A stretch of 64,000 bases of DNA from Atrina japonica. Lineage: Eukaryota > Mollusca > Bivalvia > Pterioida > Pinnidae. The stretch spans positions 1,622,001 through 1,686,000 of the forward strand of contig BROG01000043.1 in NCBI GenBank assembly GCA_030159075.1, given 5' to 3'. A program made the translations under genes and the position numbers. Position 1 is the stretch's first letter. The number at the start of each line of letters is the position of its first letter. This document shows positions 15,950 through 30,609 of the stretch, piece after piece. The notes under the pieces are model-generated. The model worked only from the letters and a program-made list of their open reading frames with translations, did no database searches and was not told the DNA's origin.

Positions 15950-17500
15950 ACGTTGCGTTAAAAAAAGAAGACGTCGAACTTCGAACTTGATAGTCTTTCA
16001 GTGTGGATTAACTCGATCGGTAATGTTCTTATACGAAGAATTCAACGACTTAAATATTCTGCCAACACAAAACACAATTCAGTTTTTCGTGATCCTGATG
16101 TTTCCTGTTTTCACGAATATTTTATCATCGTCCCTTCTGACAAAGCATCTGACAACTTCACAATTTTTTCTGCAAACGATACTACTTCAGTATTCTACAA
16201 AAGGAACCTGGACTGAACACACTTTCTGGAAACCCTACATTCACTCTCACCGATTACTCTACCTCTGAATCCTAAATCCGTTCTCACAGCGTTTGGAATA
16301 ACACATGTGACGGGGATCTTAAATTGTTTTACTTTTAGTGGATTCCAAAGATGTACAAAAATCCCTGTGAACACCGATTCATTGCGGAGTCATCTAAGTG
16401 TTCCACCAAGCCTTTATCTATTTTACTCACCAAACTTCTTACACATATTAAACAAGGTCTCAAGAAGTACTGTACAACGGCCTACTCAAGAAGCAAAGTC
16501 AATCGGATGTGGATCCTAAAGAATTCAAAAGAATTGTTGGAACATTTAAAGTCTCCAAATTTCAAACATATTAAAAACATCTTTTTGTCTTTTGATTGTT
16601 CGCCCTTATACACAAAAATTCCTCATCAAAACAGGTTAACATCTATTATACAAAACTCCTTTGTATACAAAAATGGAAATCGCAGATATAAATATTTAAT
16701 GTTAGGTCATGAGGCACATTATTTTGTGAAGGAATATTCTGATTCCAATAACAAGTACACTGAGAACGATATTGATACTGGGGTTTTTGGTGGACAACAT
16801 ATTCATGGTTTTCCAACAGATTGTCGGCATTCCAGTGGGTACCAATTGTGCACCTCTTTTGACTGACATCTTTTTGTATTCATAGTATTTATAGGAAGCG
16901 GAATTTATACAGTCTCTGTTATCCAAAAGAAACATACAGTTAACATCAAGGTTTAATATCACTTACAGGTATATATCAGTGACGTCCTGTCCATAAATAA
17001 TTCATAATTTCGGCCAGATATATCCTGTTGAGATAGAGATCTATGAGACAACAGAGAGCAACACTCTGCTTCATACCTAGATTTACTCTTGTCGATTGGA
17101 AAGAACGGTCAACTTCATACTTCTTTTTATGACAAACGCCTATGGCGTTTTCATTTCACAACTTATACGTTATGCCAGGGCATGCTCTTCTTATGAGTGT
17201 TTTATTCTGAGAGGAAAACGACTCGCCAATAAACTACTTACACAAGGTTACGTTACTGAATGCTTGAAATCGTGCTTTTCACCGAACTTTACCTCTTCAC
17301 TAACTCGACTTTTCCACCGAATTTGACCCGTTCATCGTACTAGAAAGGTTTCCATGGAACGTTTGCGGCGGGTGTGGCATGTCAGCAGAGGACGCTGACT
17401 CCCTCCTATTGCTTTTGAGATTCGCAACTGTTCTTCATGTTGAGATCATTGCACACCTAATTCGTCGTGTTCTAATGGACTTGAGATTCGATTATTAATT
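15950..17500 (+). pseudogene. Degenerate reverse transcriptase of retroelement family A
   Basis: Several shifted frames together give an RT of the kind found in many marine invertebrates. Segments in order are: FRDPDV and VPSDKA (16060-16150), KCSTKPLS then SRSKVNRMWILKNSKELLEH (16395-16545), FDCSPLYTKIPH (motif A region, 16590-16630), YKNGNRRYKYLMLGHEAHYF (16665-16730), a frame-shifted GTNCAP-like motif B (near 16840), and YGVFISQLIRYARACSSYE with LANKLLTQGY (17134-17255). Stops and frameshifts separate them and the YxDD region is missing, so it is dead. Family type (Penelope-like or other target-primed element) cannot be settled by eye. The 3' part resembles 31270-31505 rather than the common tail. 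Confidence 0.8.
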
Positions 17501-17819
17501 GGTACTTCTTCATTATTCTTGTTTGATATTCAACTTTTAATATTGTGCCTTTTTCCTTTTGTAGATAACATATTCTGTGAAATAAAAGACTATTTTTGCT
17601 AATTCTGTGTAGCAGTGACTGAAACGATCGACGAGGTACTAAATTGTTGATACCAGTACGTTTAGGGTACGACTTGTATTTAGGTAAAACATATCCCTAT
17701 GCGTTATGTTTATAGGTCTTTTGTCTCAGTGAAAGTGAGATTTAGAACGGAACATGTTAACATGTATTAAGTAATTAGAAGTAGAAAATACTGTAGTAGA
17801 TCGAATATTAATAGAAGAC

Positions 17820-20050
17820 AGAACACCAGTAGTTGCACCAACACCAGAAGTTGTAAAGGTAAACAGTAGGAAAGGTACCATCAGCAGCAAAGGTAACATC
17901 AGTAGTGAAAGTAATATCAGTAGTCAAAGTAATATCAGTAGTCAAAGTAACATCAGTAGCAAAGGTAACATCAACAGTAAAGGTAACATCAACAGTAAAG
18001 GTAACATCAATAGTAAAGGTAACATCAACAGTAAAGGTAACATCAACAGTAAAGGTAACATCGGTAGTAAAGGTAACATCGGCAGTAAAGGTAACATCAG
18101 AAGTAAAGGTAACATCAGTAGTGAAAGTAATATCAGTAGTGAAAGTAACATCAGTAGCAAAGGTAACATCAACAGTAAAGGTAACATCAACAGTAAAGGT
18201 AACATCAATAGTAAAGGTAACATCAACAGTAAAGGTAACATCGGTAGTAAAGGTAACATCGGTAGTAAAGGTAACATCAGTAGTAAAAGTAATATCAGTA
18301 GTCAAAGTAACATCAGTAGTAAAGGTAACATCAACAGTAAAGGTAACATCAACAGTAAAGGTAACATCAACAGTAAAGGTAACATCAATAGTAAAGGTAA
18401 CATCAACAGTAAAGGTAACATCAATAGTAAAGGTAACATCAACAGTAAAGGTAACATCAACAGTAAAGGTAACATCAACAGTAAAGGTAACATCGGTAGT
18501 AAAGGTAACATCAACAGTAAAGGTAACATCGGTAGTAAAGGTAACATCAGTAGTAAAAGTAATATCAGTAGTCAAAGTAACATCAGTAGTCAAAGTAACA
18601 TCAGTAGCAAAGGTAACATCAACAGTAAAGGTAACATCAACAGTAAAGGTAACATCAACAGTAAAGGTAACATCGGTAGTAAAGGTAACATCAACAGTAA
18701 AGGTAACATCGGTAGTAAAGGTAACATCAGTAGTAAAAGTAATATCAGTAGTCAAAGTAACATCAGTAGCAAAGGTAACATCAACAGTAAAGGTAACATC
18801 AACAGTAAAGGTAACATCAACAGTAAAGGTAACATCGGTAGTAAAGGTAACATCAACAGTAAAGGTAACATCAGAAGTAAAGGTAACATCAGTAGTAAAA
18901 GTAATATCAGTAGTCAAAGTAACATCAGTAGCAAAGGTAACATCAACAGTAAAGGTAACATCAACAGTAAAGGTAACATCAACAGTAAAGGTAACATCGG
19001 TAGTAAAGGTAACATCAGAAGTAAAGGTAACATCAGTAGTAAAAGTAATATCAGTAGTAAAGGTAACATCAACAGTAAAGGTAATATCAGTCGTAAAGGA
19101 AACATCAATAGCACAGGTAACATTAGTATTACAGGTGATATCAGTAGTACAGGTAACATCAGAAGTAAAGGTCACTTTAATAGTAAAGATAACATCATTA
19201 GTAAAAGTAACATCAGTAGTACAGGTAACATCAGTAGTCAAAGTAGCACCAGTAGTAAAGGTAACATCAGCAGTAAAGGTAACATCACTAATAAAGGTAA
19301 CACCAGTAGTAAAGGTAACATCAGTATTAAAGGTAACAATAGAAGTAAAGGTAATGTAAGTAGTAAAGGTAACATCAATAGTAAAGGTAACATCGGTAGT
19401 AAAGGTAACATCAATAGTAAAGGTAACATCAGTAGTACAGGTAATATAGGTAGTAAAGGTAACATCGGTAGTAAAGGTAACATCAATAGTAAAGGTAACA
19501 TCAGTAGTACAGGTAATATCGGTAGTAAAGGTAACATCGGTAGTAAAGGTAACATCAGCAGTAAAGGTAACATCAGTAGTAAAGGTAACATCAATAGTAA
19601 AGGTAACATCAGTAGTACAGGTAATATCGGTAGTAAAGGTAACATCAGTAGTAAAGGAAACATCAGTAGTAAAGGTAACATCAGCAGTAAAGGTAACATC
19701 AGCAGTAAAGGTAACATCAGTAGTAAAGGTAACATCAGTAGTAAAGGTAACATCAGTAGTACAGGTAATATCGATAGTAAAGGTAACATCGGTAGTGAAG
19801 GTAACACCACTAGTAAATGTTACATCACTAGTAAATGTTACATCAAAAGTAAAGCCAATATCAATAGTAAAGGTAACATCAATAGTAAAGGTAACATCGG
19901 TAGTAAATCTAACATCTGTAGTACAGGTAACATAAGTAGTAACAGAACACCGGTAGTATACAGATTAGAAAGTAAACAGACAAGATTAGAAACAATAACA
20001 TTAGTAGTACAGGTAGCAGTGTTTAGAACACTACTAGTAAATATACGGTA
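17820..20050 (+). repeat. 18-bp satellite of about 2.1 kb with higher-order structure
   Basis: Unit 'gtaaaggtaacatcaaca', over 110 copies with variants at positions aac/ggt/agt/agc/aat. Because 18 is a multiple of three, both strands stay open in several frames (for example TDVTFT repeats at 17808-19241 minus, and VKVTST repeats at 17905-19359 plus). Marker variants 'agtcaaagtaacatcagtag' recur at intervals of 162 bp (18589, 18751, 18913), so nine-unit blocks have been duplicated. 'agaacaccrgtag' flanks both ends. Coding use is not supported. Confidence 0.95.
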
Positions 20051-20504
20051 ATATCAGTAACACGTCGAAAACCGGAAGTATAACCCTTTCACCCCTAATT
20101 ATCGGAATTGTATCCCCTTTTCCCTTTTCAATTCAGTATGGTTTAGGGTTGAAAGGGATAATATCTAACAATGGTAGTAGAAAATGGAACACAATTAGGA
20201 AAAACCAGAAAAATATAAACTACTGGTCATAGTATGTCAAGAGTTGCGTATCAGACTGATTATATGCATATATCTGGAAAGTTGAAAAGTATATAGATTT
20301 ATATCCAGGTGAAAAAAATGTAGAATTCCAAAGAAAAGTTACATTTATTCAGATCGATGGCATACGAACATTCATTGAAGAATGATTTACAGGTTATATT
20401 CGGAATGATTGTATAATTGTGCCTTCGGCCTCAGTCGATATTGTTTTTGTACTCCATAAATTCTCATATCAAACCAAAAAGGTGCAATAATTGTATATAG
20501 TTGA

Positions 20505-21074
20505 CTGTATAGATAGAATGATACGTTCGTATACCATATGTACTTAAGTTTATCGTATAGACAGAATGATACGTTGGTATACCATATGTACTTAAGTTTA
20601 CCATATAGACAGAATGATACGATTGTATACCTTATTAACGTAAGTTTACCGTATAGACTTGATGATACGATTGTAAACCATATGTACATAAGTTTATCAT
20701 ATAGACGGAATGATACGATTGTAAACCATATGTACATAAGTTTATCATATAGACGGAATGATACGATTGTAAACCATATGTACATAAGTTTATCATATAG
20801 ACGGAATGATACGATTGTAAACCATATGTACATAAGTTTATCGTATAGACAGAATCATACGATTGTATACAATATTAACGTAAGTTTATCGTATAGACAG
20901 AATGATACGATTGTATACCATATGTAGGTAAGTTTATCGTATAGACAGAATCATACGATTGTATACCATATGTAGGTAAGTTTTTCGTATAGACAGAATC
21001 ATACGATTGTATACCATATGTACGTAAGTGTATCGTATAGGCAGAATCATACGATTGTATACCATATGTACGTA
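20505..21074 (+). repeat. 48-bp satellite, left part
   Basis: Unit 'gtttatcgtatagacagaat' plus 'gatacgattgtataccatat' plus 'gtacgtaa', 48 bp, about 12 units. It stays open on both strands because 48 is divisible by three (SYRQNDTIVYHMYVSL plus). It is interrupted at about 21075 by a retroelement and resumes at 21541. Confidence 0.95.
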
Positions 21075-21075
21075 C

Positions 21076-21541
21076 CTCAGTCACCTGCATATGGAGTTTA
21101 TATTTCACAAATGATCCGATATGCCAGGGCGTGCACAACATATGAAGATTTCATATACAGAGGTAAACTACTCACTGACAAATTATTGACACAGGGATAT
21201 CGAAAACCGCGTTTAATGTCAACGTTCCGCAAGTTTTACGGTCGGTATAATAGTCTTCTTTGCGACTACTCTGTTTCACTAAGTGAATTGTTGAGTTGCC
21301 TTTTCGTTGGCGGTTGTTGAGACGTCTGTACCAATTGTGACGAGGATGCACTCCTCACGTGTTTCACTGGACTTGACTGTGGACTCACGGTGGGTGTGAC
21401 CGGTCGACAGGGGATGCTTACTCCTCCATGGCACCTGATCCCACCTCTTGGTTTCCAGAGGTCCGTGTTTGTCCATTTTTTATCGGATTTGTATCTATGT
21501 CCTGGACATTCTATTGATTTACACTTTGGTATCTGAGGTTT
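21076..21541 (+). mobile_element. 5'-truncated retroelement A inserted in the 48-bp satellite
   Basis: Begins with SPAYGVYISQMIRYARACTT, followed by GKLLTDKLLTQGYRKPRLMS and FRKFYGRYNSLL: the C-terminal RT region in one open frame (to 21320). The common 3' tail follows ('accggtcgacaggggatgct', 'tggcacctgatcccacctct', 'gtcctggacattct', 'actttggtatctgagg'). Satellite flanks on both sides prove insertion. This copy defines the link between the RT and the dispersed tails. Confidence 0.9.
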
Positions 21542-21965
21542 TTATAGACAGAATGATACGATTGTATACCATATTAACGTAAGTTTATCGTATAGACATG
21601 ATGATACGATTGTAAACCATATGTACGTAAGTTTATCGTATAGACGGAATGATACGATTGTATACCATATTAACGTAAGTTTATCGTATAGACAGAATCA
21701 TACGATTGTATACCATATGTACGTAAGTTTATCGTATAGGCAGAATCATACGATTGTAAACCATATGTATATAAGTTTATCGTATAGACAGAATCATACG
21801 ATTGTATACCATATGTACGTAAGTTTATCGTATAGGCAGAATCATACGATTGTAAACCATATGTATATAAGTTTATCGTATAGACAGAATCATACGATTG
21901 TATACCATATGTACGTAAGTTTATCGTATAGACAGAATGATACGATTGTATAACATATGTACTTA
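21541..21965 (+). repeat. 48-bp satellite, right part
   Basis: Same unit and orientation as 20505-21074, about nine units, with an alternating pair subtype (gtacgtaag/gtatataag) every 96 bp. Confidence 0.95.
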
Positions 21966-22828
21966 AGTTGAATTATAAACCGGATGATAAACTGTACAAT
22001 AAAGCACAGTATAGGCTATAAATCTAATGTAACACTTCCGTCGACTGGGTTTTTTAAAACATTTGTAGAATGATAAAAGCCCTTATAATAACAGGAAAAC
22101 AAATAAACTAGTATGTATCTACCAGAATGAAAACTTAATCTTACTAACATGTGCTTGAGAATAAGCTCTTTATAACATATGTCTAATTCATACTTTGATA
22201 CGGACGCATTGTCATACTGTTAAATGTATGAAATATCATTAAAATTATTATGTTGAGATGTATGTTATAAAATTAACACTTCAAACAAATACTATTGTCT
22301 ATAAATTTATGGGTTAGTCATGATTAGATACACCACGTATTGGTACCCTTAAGTATTGTAGTAAGAAGGATACAGATGACAATGATGGTAATGTAAACAA
22401 TTGGTCACGTGCAGTGCCACAAACCAGTCTTAGACCTCATTCAATGTTGTAATTCTGTATTCCAATATCATGGACTTTTATTTGGTGTGTATTTGGAATC
22501 TCGTTTAATTTCAATTTATGAAATAGTACCGTCTGAATACTCTGGAAGTACATAAGTACATCATCTTTAAATTCCAACTTTAATAACTGATAAAGTCTAA
22601 TTGACATTTTGAGCATTTTGTTTTGTCCCTGTTTTCACAAAATTGTAAATTTGGTATCATAATCTGTATTCTAATTCTAATGTAATTTTAATATTCTTTC
22701 CTGATCCAAGCATAATAGTAAAACAGAAACAAACAAGCACATGACAGGGTGACCTCGGTTCTGAAAAGGTATTTACTGGGTTGTGATTGCTATGTTAAAA
22801 AACTCACTGCTGGATATTTATAATATAA
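21966..22828. other. Non-coding, with a decayed family R piece
   Basis: At 22582-22620 'aactgataaagtctaattga' then 'cattttgagcattttg' is a decayed relative of the hammerhead-like core, lacking GAAACGATCGTC. Otherwise unremarkable. Confidence 0.5.
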
Positions 22829-23735
22829 AAAGTCTCAGATACCAAGGTATAAATCACTAGGATGTCCAGAATACAGGTACAAATATGGTAAAAAAAGACA
22901 AACACGGACCTCTTGAAATCAAGAATATGGATCAAGTGTCATGGAGTAAGCATCCCCTGTCGACTGGTCACACCCGCCGTGAGTCCACAGTCAAATCAAG
23001 ATGGAACATGCATTTGTCTTGGTGAAACAAAGAAGTAACAAACAAGCCTATTATACCGACCGTAAAATTTGCGGACTTTGATATCAAACGCGGCTTTTGA
23101 TATCCCTGTGTCAATGATTTGTCAGTGAGTAATTTACCTCTGCACATGAAATGTCCATATGTTGATCAAGCCCTGGCATATCTGATCATTTGTGAAATAT
23201 AAAGTCCATATGCGGGTGATTGTGGGATATTACTACTTAAATGTGGAAAATTAACGATGGGAATGCCGAAATCGTCGCGTTTGTAGTTAGTTGTTAATTT
23301 CCCGTCTGTGTCTATAGTTAGTAAAATGTCTGAGTATGAAGCGTGTGTACTTGATTCTGTTGTATCTTTAATTTCTAGTTCGCCAGGATATATCGCATTG
23401 ACACATGTATGACAATTGTCATTATTAATTGATAAAACGTCGTCGATATGTCAAATTAAAGTACACCGCTAACTATTTCTTCTTTTGATTCAGTCAATAA
23501 AGAGCACACTTGGTTCCCATAAGAATACCGACAGTTTATTGAAAGACCAAGTCTCCGAACATTATAAATATTGTCTAATAGAAATTCAAACATCTTTTTA
23601 TATCAACTTCAGTGTATTTATGTGTAGAATCAGAGTGGTGTTTGACAGAATAAGTATCATGATAATCAATCAATAGATATTTAAATTTCCTGGTACCACT
23701 TTTGGTTGTCTATGATGCTTCATTTCTTATGTGGA
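22829..23735 (-). pseudogene. Longer antisense copy of retroelement A with RT motif C
   Basis: Minus-strand reading from 23735: HKYTEV and a frame-shifted GTKCA (motif B region), HIDDVLSINNDN (YxDD box with H for Y, near 23436-23450), YPGELEIKDTTES, YKRDDFGIPIVNFPHLSSNI, SPAYGLYISQMIRYARA, GKLLTDK, then the common 3' tail to 'agtctcagatacc' at 22829. Several stops and shifts. The piece fills the RT region missing from 15950-17500. Confidence 0.88.
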
Positions 23736-25384
23736 ATTGTTGTGTAAAGAGTTGAGAAGTCGTATGTTTTGGTACTGTGAATCGGGGGGAAATTATGTAA
23801 ATTCAATTTTTTTATAAGTTGTTTAGAATTTTTAAATATCCACATCTGATTTATACCGCTTCTGGAATAAGCAATTGTACAGTGTTGCTGAAGTTTCTCC
23901 TTAACGGCTATTAGTATCTGTATAAGTTTGAATTAATACTGCAACTTTTGTGCCATAATATTACGACTGAAATTAAACAAACTGAAATTGAAATGTGGTG
24001 TTTACTACTTGTTCATATTCCACCTAGAGGGATAACTTATCCTCTTTATCAGATCGCCTAACTCATGTCAAATGGCGTATGCAAATCGTGTAACACAGTC
24101 GCTAGTTTTGTTTTGTTTTTTACATTACTTCAAATCAAGTTATTTTGTGTTTTTCTGTCATAATTAATTGATAGACAAACGTCAGTAGTCCAGGGACATA
24201 TATAATACATCAATACCGATTGATTTTCTCCTGACAAGCAAAATTATTGCTCTGTTTTTGTACATAAAAGTTTAGACTCTGTAAACGATAACCGTGGGTT
24301 GCCATATTCCTGTCTTCGTCAAAGATAGGATTGGTCAAATAAAACATAACATTCTCGCTGAAATCAAATTGTTTACGTTAAGTCTTGTGATAATTGCTTA
24401 AACCGATGCGTTATAAATAAGTGAAAGATACAAATAACCATGTATTGTTAACGGTTGATTAAATCGTATGAAGATTTATTTTTAGACTCCTTAATGAATT
24501 TAAGTGATATTGATTATTAATTGACTTGTTTACAATTTCTTAAACTATTGGTAGGTTTTATTATTTCATGACGTACATGAAAGGATAAGCACAGCTCTAA
24601 GACGATGTTTAAGTTTATGCAACTTAAGCCTTCGTTATGTAAAATTTGTTTACCACTTACATATTATTTTTGTGGTGACGTGTGATTGGCCGGCTTTTAT
24701 TGACAGATGCAATTCGAAATACCATAATATCAGTGTTACATATTTCAATTTTTCTGCCTCCCAGTTCTAAAAAAATTGTAAACATAATATATGATCAACT
24801 GTGGAGTATTGTGTAGATTATTGTAACATAATAACAGAGTATTATTGGTTTAAATCAGCTATCTGGACACGGAATTCACTCGATACTCAAGCTTAACAAA
24901 CTTAAGTATGTTGTTAATATGAAAACATACAGTATAATCTATGAATCGTGAATTTCATCTCATACAATTATAATTAATGATGCAAAAATATTGCTCAGTT
25001 GAAGAAAGCATTAGAAATAACTCTTCAGTTTTAGTACCATACTCAAATCAATAGCGAAAATCATTCATATGACCCAATGTTTTCTGATTGAAGCGAAAAT
25101 GTGTTCCCGTAAGATATATATCGTCACAATGATAAAATAAAAGTTGAGATGTAGTAAACCGAAAAAAATGTAGTAAACCGAGAAAAATTATTTTACAATT
25201 ATCGAATATCTCACAAAGTCAGATACAAATTTATATTATTTCTAAATTTTATCTTGTTGCAAATATTTAGCACAGATCGCATGCTTGATTGATCACACTG
25301 GAACGAACAAATCGTATCAGATTACACACCGCTTCCTTATAATTAATCTTTGGACTATATGTAACCATCATTTGTAGCTTACAC
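23736..25384. other. Non-coding stretch, nothing recognised
   Basis: AT-rich. No coding or repeat match recognised. Confidence 0.5.
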
Positions 25385-25608
<224 letters not shown>

Positions 25609-25611
<3 letters not shown>

Positions 25612-26957
25612 TCACTATTTGTTAAAACTTAGTTTGAAACAAATGATGTATGATTTCTGATATATGAAGCCATTTTGTGGTTAAAGTTTTCACGAGAGCT
25701 GTTGAACAATCCACCCACGGAATTCCGCTTAGAATGTGTACTTACATTCATTTCCATCTGTACCGACATCAACCTACGTAAAAATTCAAAAATTACATTT
25801 TTCTAATCTTTTAAGTCAACATAATGTTTTATAAAGGAAGGCACTGAACGGATAAAAAATTCAAAAAGGTAGCTACACTTGTGTGCATGTCACGTACGTG
25901 GATTATAGTGTATTGAGACGAAGTACATAACAATGCTGAACTTTAACACATATTACACATTTCCTGCTTTATCAGTATCATGGCTAGGATATTGACATCT
26001 GCGTCAATCATACGATACACAAGCAATGGGAATTTTGTATTTTAGATATGTTCATATATTAAAAACTAATCAAATAATTATCATCATACCATCTGATATT
26101 AAAATTTATGCTGAGAAAACCATTTTGACGAGTCTTGTGAATACGTTTATAATAATGTAGGTGATCACATGTGATACAAGTTCTACAGAAATTCCAATAT
26201 CTTCCATGGATAATATGGACTTTTTGATAATTATCGTAAATTTCTCAAAATCCTTCACGTGCTTTTTGTTGTTAAACAACGAATTTAACGCTAATTTAGT
26301 ACAGGCGTAAGAACATTACATGTCGCCATGGTCTTTGTTGAATTCCATTCTCTTCTTTATTTTCTTTATTTCTAATACAAACTTATAATATGAAAATATT
26401 TGCTCCGTTATTCTGTCCATTGCTAAAGATAAAGAAGCGGTAGAATATGACTGAACAAAGGAAACCATTGAACACAGGTACACAAGCAGACGACAGCTGG
26501 CACGCTTTTTATTCAAAGCAGCTGTTATTAATTGGCGAAATAAAGAAATGGTGAGGGGGTTTAAAATCCACTAAAATAAATTAATCACACATAAAGGTAT
26601 CCATGCATGAAACAGTTCGGCATGAATTTAATCTTGTTGTTTTTATTTAAATTTATTTTATATGATAATAAATATGAAAAATAGAACACTCTGAAGAATT
26701 GATATATGCATTTAGCGTGACAAAACTGTTGAGGGATTCGTCGAAAAATAACTTAGTAACAATAACGACAATAGGAACAGCAATGATAATTATGATAATA
26801 ATAATAATGATATAGACCGTTCGATGTTCACATATGCTTAAAATTGGAACGAAATCGGCAGAGCCATGTAGGATGTAGAGCTAACACAAAATTTACCAGA
26901 AAAAAATACAATGCAAATCACAATAACAGTAGGGTTATCTGACCCCTGTTACACTAC
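25609..26957. other. Non-coding stretch, nothing firm
   Basis: A 66-residue minus-strand frame at 26316-26516 ends in a lysine-rich helix-like segment but matches nothing I know and has no splice or neighbour support. Confidence 0.45.
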
Positions 26958-26962
26958 AATTA

Positions 26963-27024
<62 letters not shown>

Positions 27025-27055
27025 AACAACGATGATGATGACAACGATGATGATT
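26958..27055 (+). repeat. (GAT)n microsatellite
   Basis: About 20 perfect GAT units from 26962, then interrupted units. Confidence 0.96.
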
Positions 27056-28219
<1,164 letters not shown>

Positions 28220-28391
28220 TGTAACCTGTATATAGGGACCATACAGGGGACCAGAAAATATTTAACATTATGTGCAGGTGACCCTTATACACGGGTTCAA
28301 TTAAGCTGAAGTATGCAGTTAAGTGACTTGAAGAAAATGACCCTTATGAACAGGTAATCCTTATATAGAGGTGGCCACTTTAGCATGTTTT

Positions 28392-28494
<103 letters not shown>

Positions 28495-28565
28495 CTAAAA
28501 CCAATAACACTGTATCCTAGGGTATCGGATCTAAGCATTAGATGCAAGTCAGTAAAGGATATATA

Positions 28566-28690
28566 AAGCACTAAAATGACTAACGACACGGGCAAATGAA
28601 TGTCAAATTTTTGGGACGTCGTGATAAAGGGACAGGTCTTTCCGAAAATTTGACATTCATTTCGTTCGTGCCTTTAGTCATTTTAGTTCT
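28566..28690. mobile_element. Perfect-type hairpin element flanked by TA tracts
   Basis: Left arm 28570-28612 ('actaaaatgactaacgacac', 'aaatgaatgtcaaattttt') is the inverse of 28644-28687, with a 31-base loop. Arms match at nearly all of 43 positions. Likely a tiny MITE in a TA target. Confidence 0.8.
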
Positions 28691-28807
<117 letters not shown>

Positions 28808-29513
28808 ATATGCAGTTTCATAAAGTTGTTCTATAGATTTTTATATTTCCATAACGAAAACGAATTTATCAATTATACATGTATTTTATTTAAGGTACAG
28901 TTCAGTACATAAAAAATTTACGTAGTTATAGAAACAATTACAGTCATAAAAGAGAAAGGAAAGCTAGAGTGCATTAAGGTTGTGGGTGGAAGTAGGCCGA
29001 TTTGCATGAATCATGCTTCTGTGGTAATAATTTGAATTAGTACAAAACCTACACATATGCAGCTACAAGGAATTATTTAAAATAATTTGTCATTCTCTTG
29101 CCCACAACGACACGAATCTCATTTCAACGACATGGAACATGCTATGACAGCGTATTATCCGCAACTATCACAAAGACTTATAAATGCAGTTTGTCGCTTG
29201 TGGCTGATTTTTTAATCTTATTCATATCAATTTCACTCTCATTTGACATTTCGCATGACCTGCATACAAAAAAGAACTAAACTGCTCTTTTTGGAATGTG
29301 GCGATCTTTTGATAAAACTGAAGTACTTAAAAAGGTTACTTTTATAACGTACAAAAACAGCAATTTGATGAACAATCTATACAAGTATTTGAAGTAAACA
29401 AAACTCGGGAAAGTTCTACCTTTAATTAAATCATAAGATAATTTAACATAAGACTTGGTTTTGCTTTATTTGTAGAAGTATCATGTTCCCAGTTTTTGAT
29501 TTACCAGGGTTAT
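28808..29513. other. Non-coding stretch, nothing recognised
   Basis: No repeat or coding match recognised. Confidence 0.5.
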
Positions 29514-29640
29514 CATGTGACCGGTCGACCGGGGGATGGTTATTTCTCCATGGCGCATGATCCCACCTTTTGATTTCCAGAGGTCTATGATTGTCAATTT
29601 TACCAGATTTGTACCTTTATCCTGGATATACTAAAAATTA
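29514..29640 (+). mobile_element. 3' tail of retroelement family A
   Basis: 'gtgaccggtcgaccggggga', 'tccatggcgcatgatcccac', 'tttccagaggtctatg' and 'cctggatatact'. Truncated on both sides. Confidence 0.85.
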
Positions 29641-30029
29641 TTAGTTTTATACTTCACAACTAGTAAAGACCATTCAATTTGCTATATGTTGATACGCAGT
29701 TTAGTTCTTCTTTGTATATACGTCATGCTAATAAGTAATTCATATTTTTATCAGCAAGTAGTTTATCATTGATCATATCATATCATCATTTGTAACAGAA
29801 GATTTTTATATTGGATCATCTAGGAGATATAAACACCATATACAGGCGAAAAATAATATTACTATTTAGATATGGAAACGAAAGGCATTTCATCAATGAA
29901 ATTACAGCTATACACAATGACTCTGTTTCTATCAATATTTGAAATGCTAGTCATGTACAACTCATTGTCCATGTTCTCAAAATTCAAACCCATAACGTGT
30001 GGCCATGGGACATCAGTGGTCTTGAAAAA

Positions 30030-30190
30030 GGGCAATAATTCATCGCATAACAAACCTCAGCACTTGAGAACTATACCAATATTATCTAAATAACAAACTT
30101 ACAGTTCTGCAATAATTCGTTGCATAATAAACCACAGCATTTGAGAACTATACCAATATTATCTAAATAGTACCAAACTTATAGTTCTGT
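30030..30190 (+). repeat. Tandem duplication of about 80 bp
   Basis: 'caataattc..gcataa', 'gagaactataccaatattat' and 'ctaaata' occur twice (30033 and 30111), about 90% alike. Confidence 0.85.
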
Positions 30191-30212
30191 AAAGAACAGA
30201 CCAAGAACAACT

Positions 30213-30256
30213 GCTCCAGACGATCGTTTCTGTCATTCCGACTTCATCAATTGAGC
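30213..30256 (-). ncRNA. Hammerhead-like motif, family R (decayed core)
   Basis: Minus strand: GCTCAA, TTGATGA (C3 changed to T), AGTC-GGAAT-GACA, GAAA, ACGATCGT, C, TGGAGC. Stem II keeps GTC/GAC pairing although the loop differs from the 12779 copy. The C3 change should abolish catalysis. Confidence 0.45.
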
Positions 30257-30327
30257 ACGAATTTAATATAAATAGAGATAATTATTCTTTTTACATACTT
30301 AGCTTTAACCGAAACTAATGCTAGTTC

Positions 30328-30609
<282 letters not shown>

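Noticed and set aside
17808..19359. Long minus and plus frames of about 480 residues as genes
   Set aside because: Both arise from the 18-bp period. The strands are equally open and there is no start context, splice site or family match.
20387..21953. Frames of 100-150 residues over the 48-bp array
   Set aside because: Period divisible by three keeps frames open on both strands; no other coding sign.
26316..26516. 66-residue minus-strand frame
   Set aside because: Looks mildly protein-like near its end but has no recognised family, splice structure or neighbour support.
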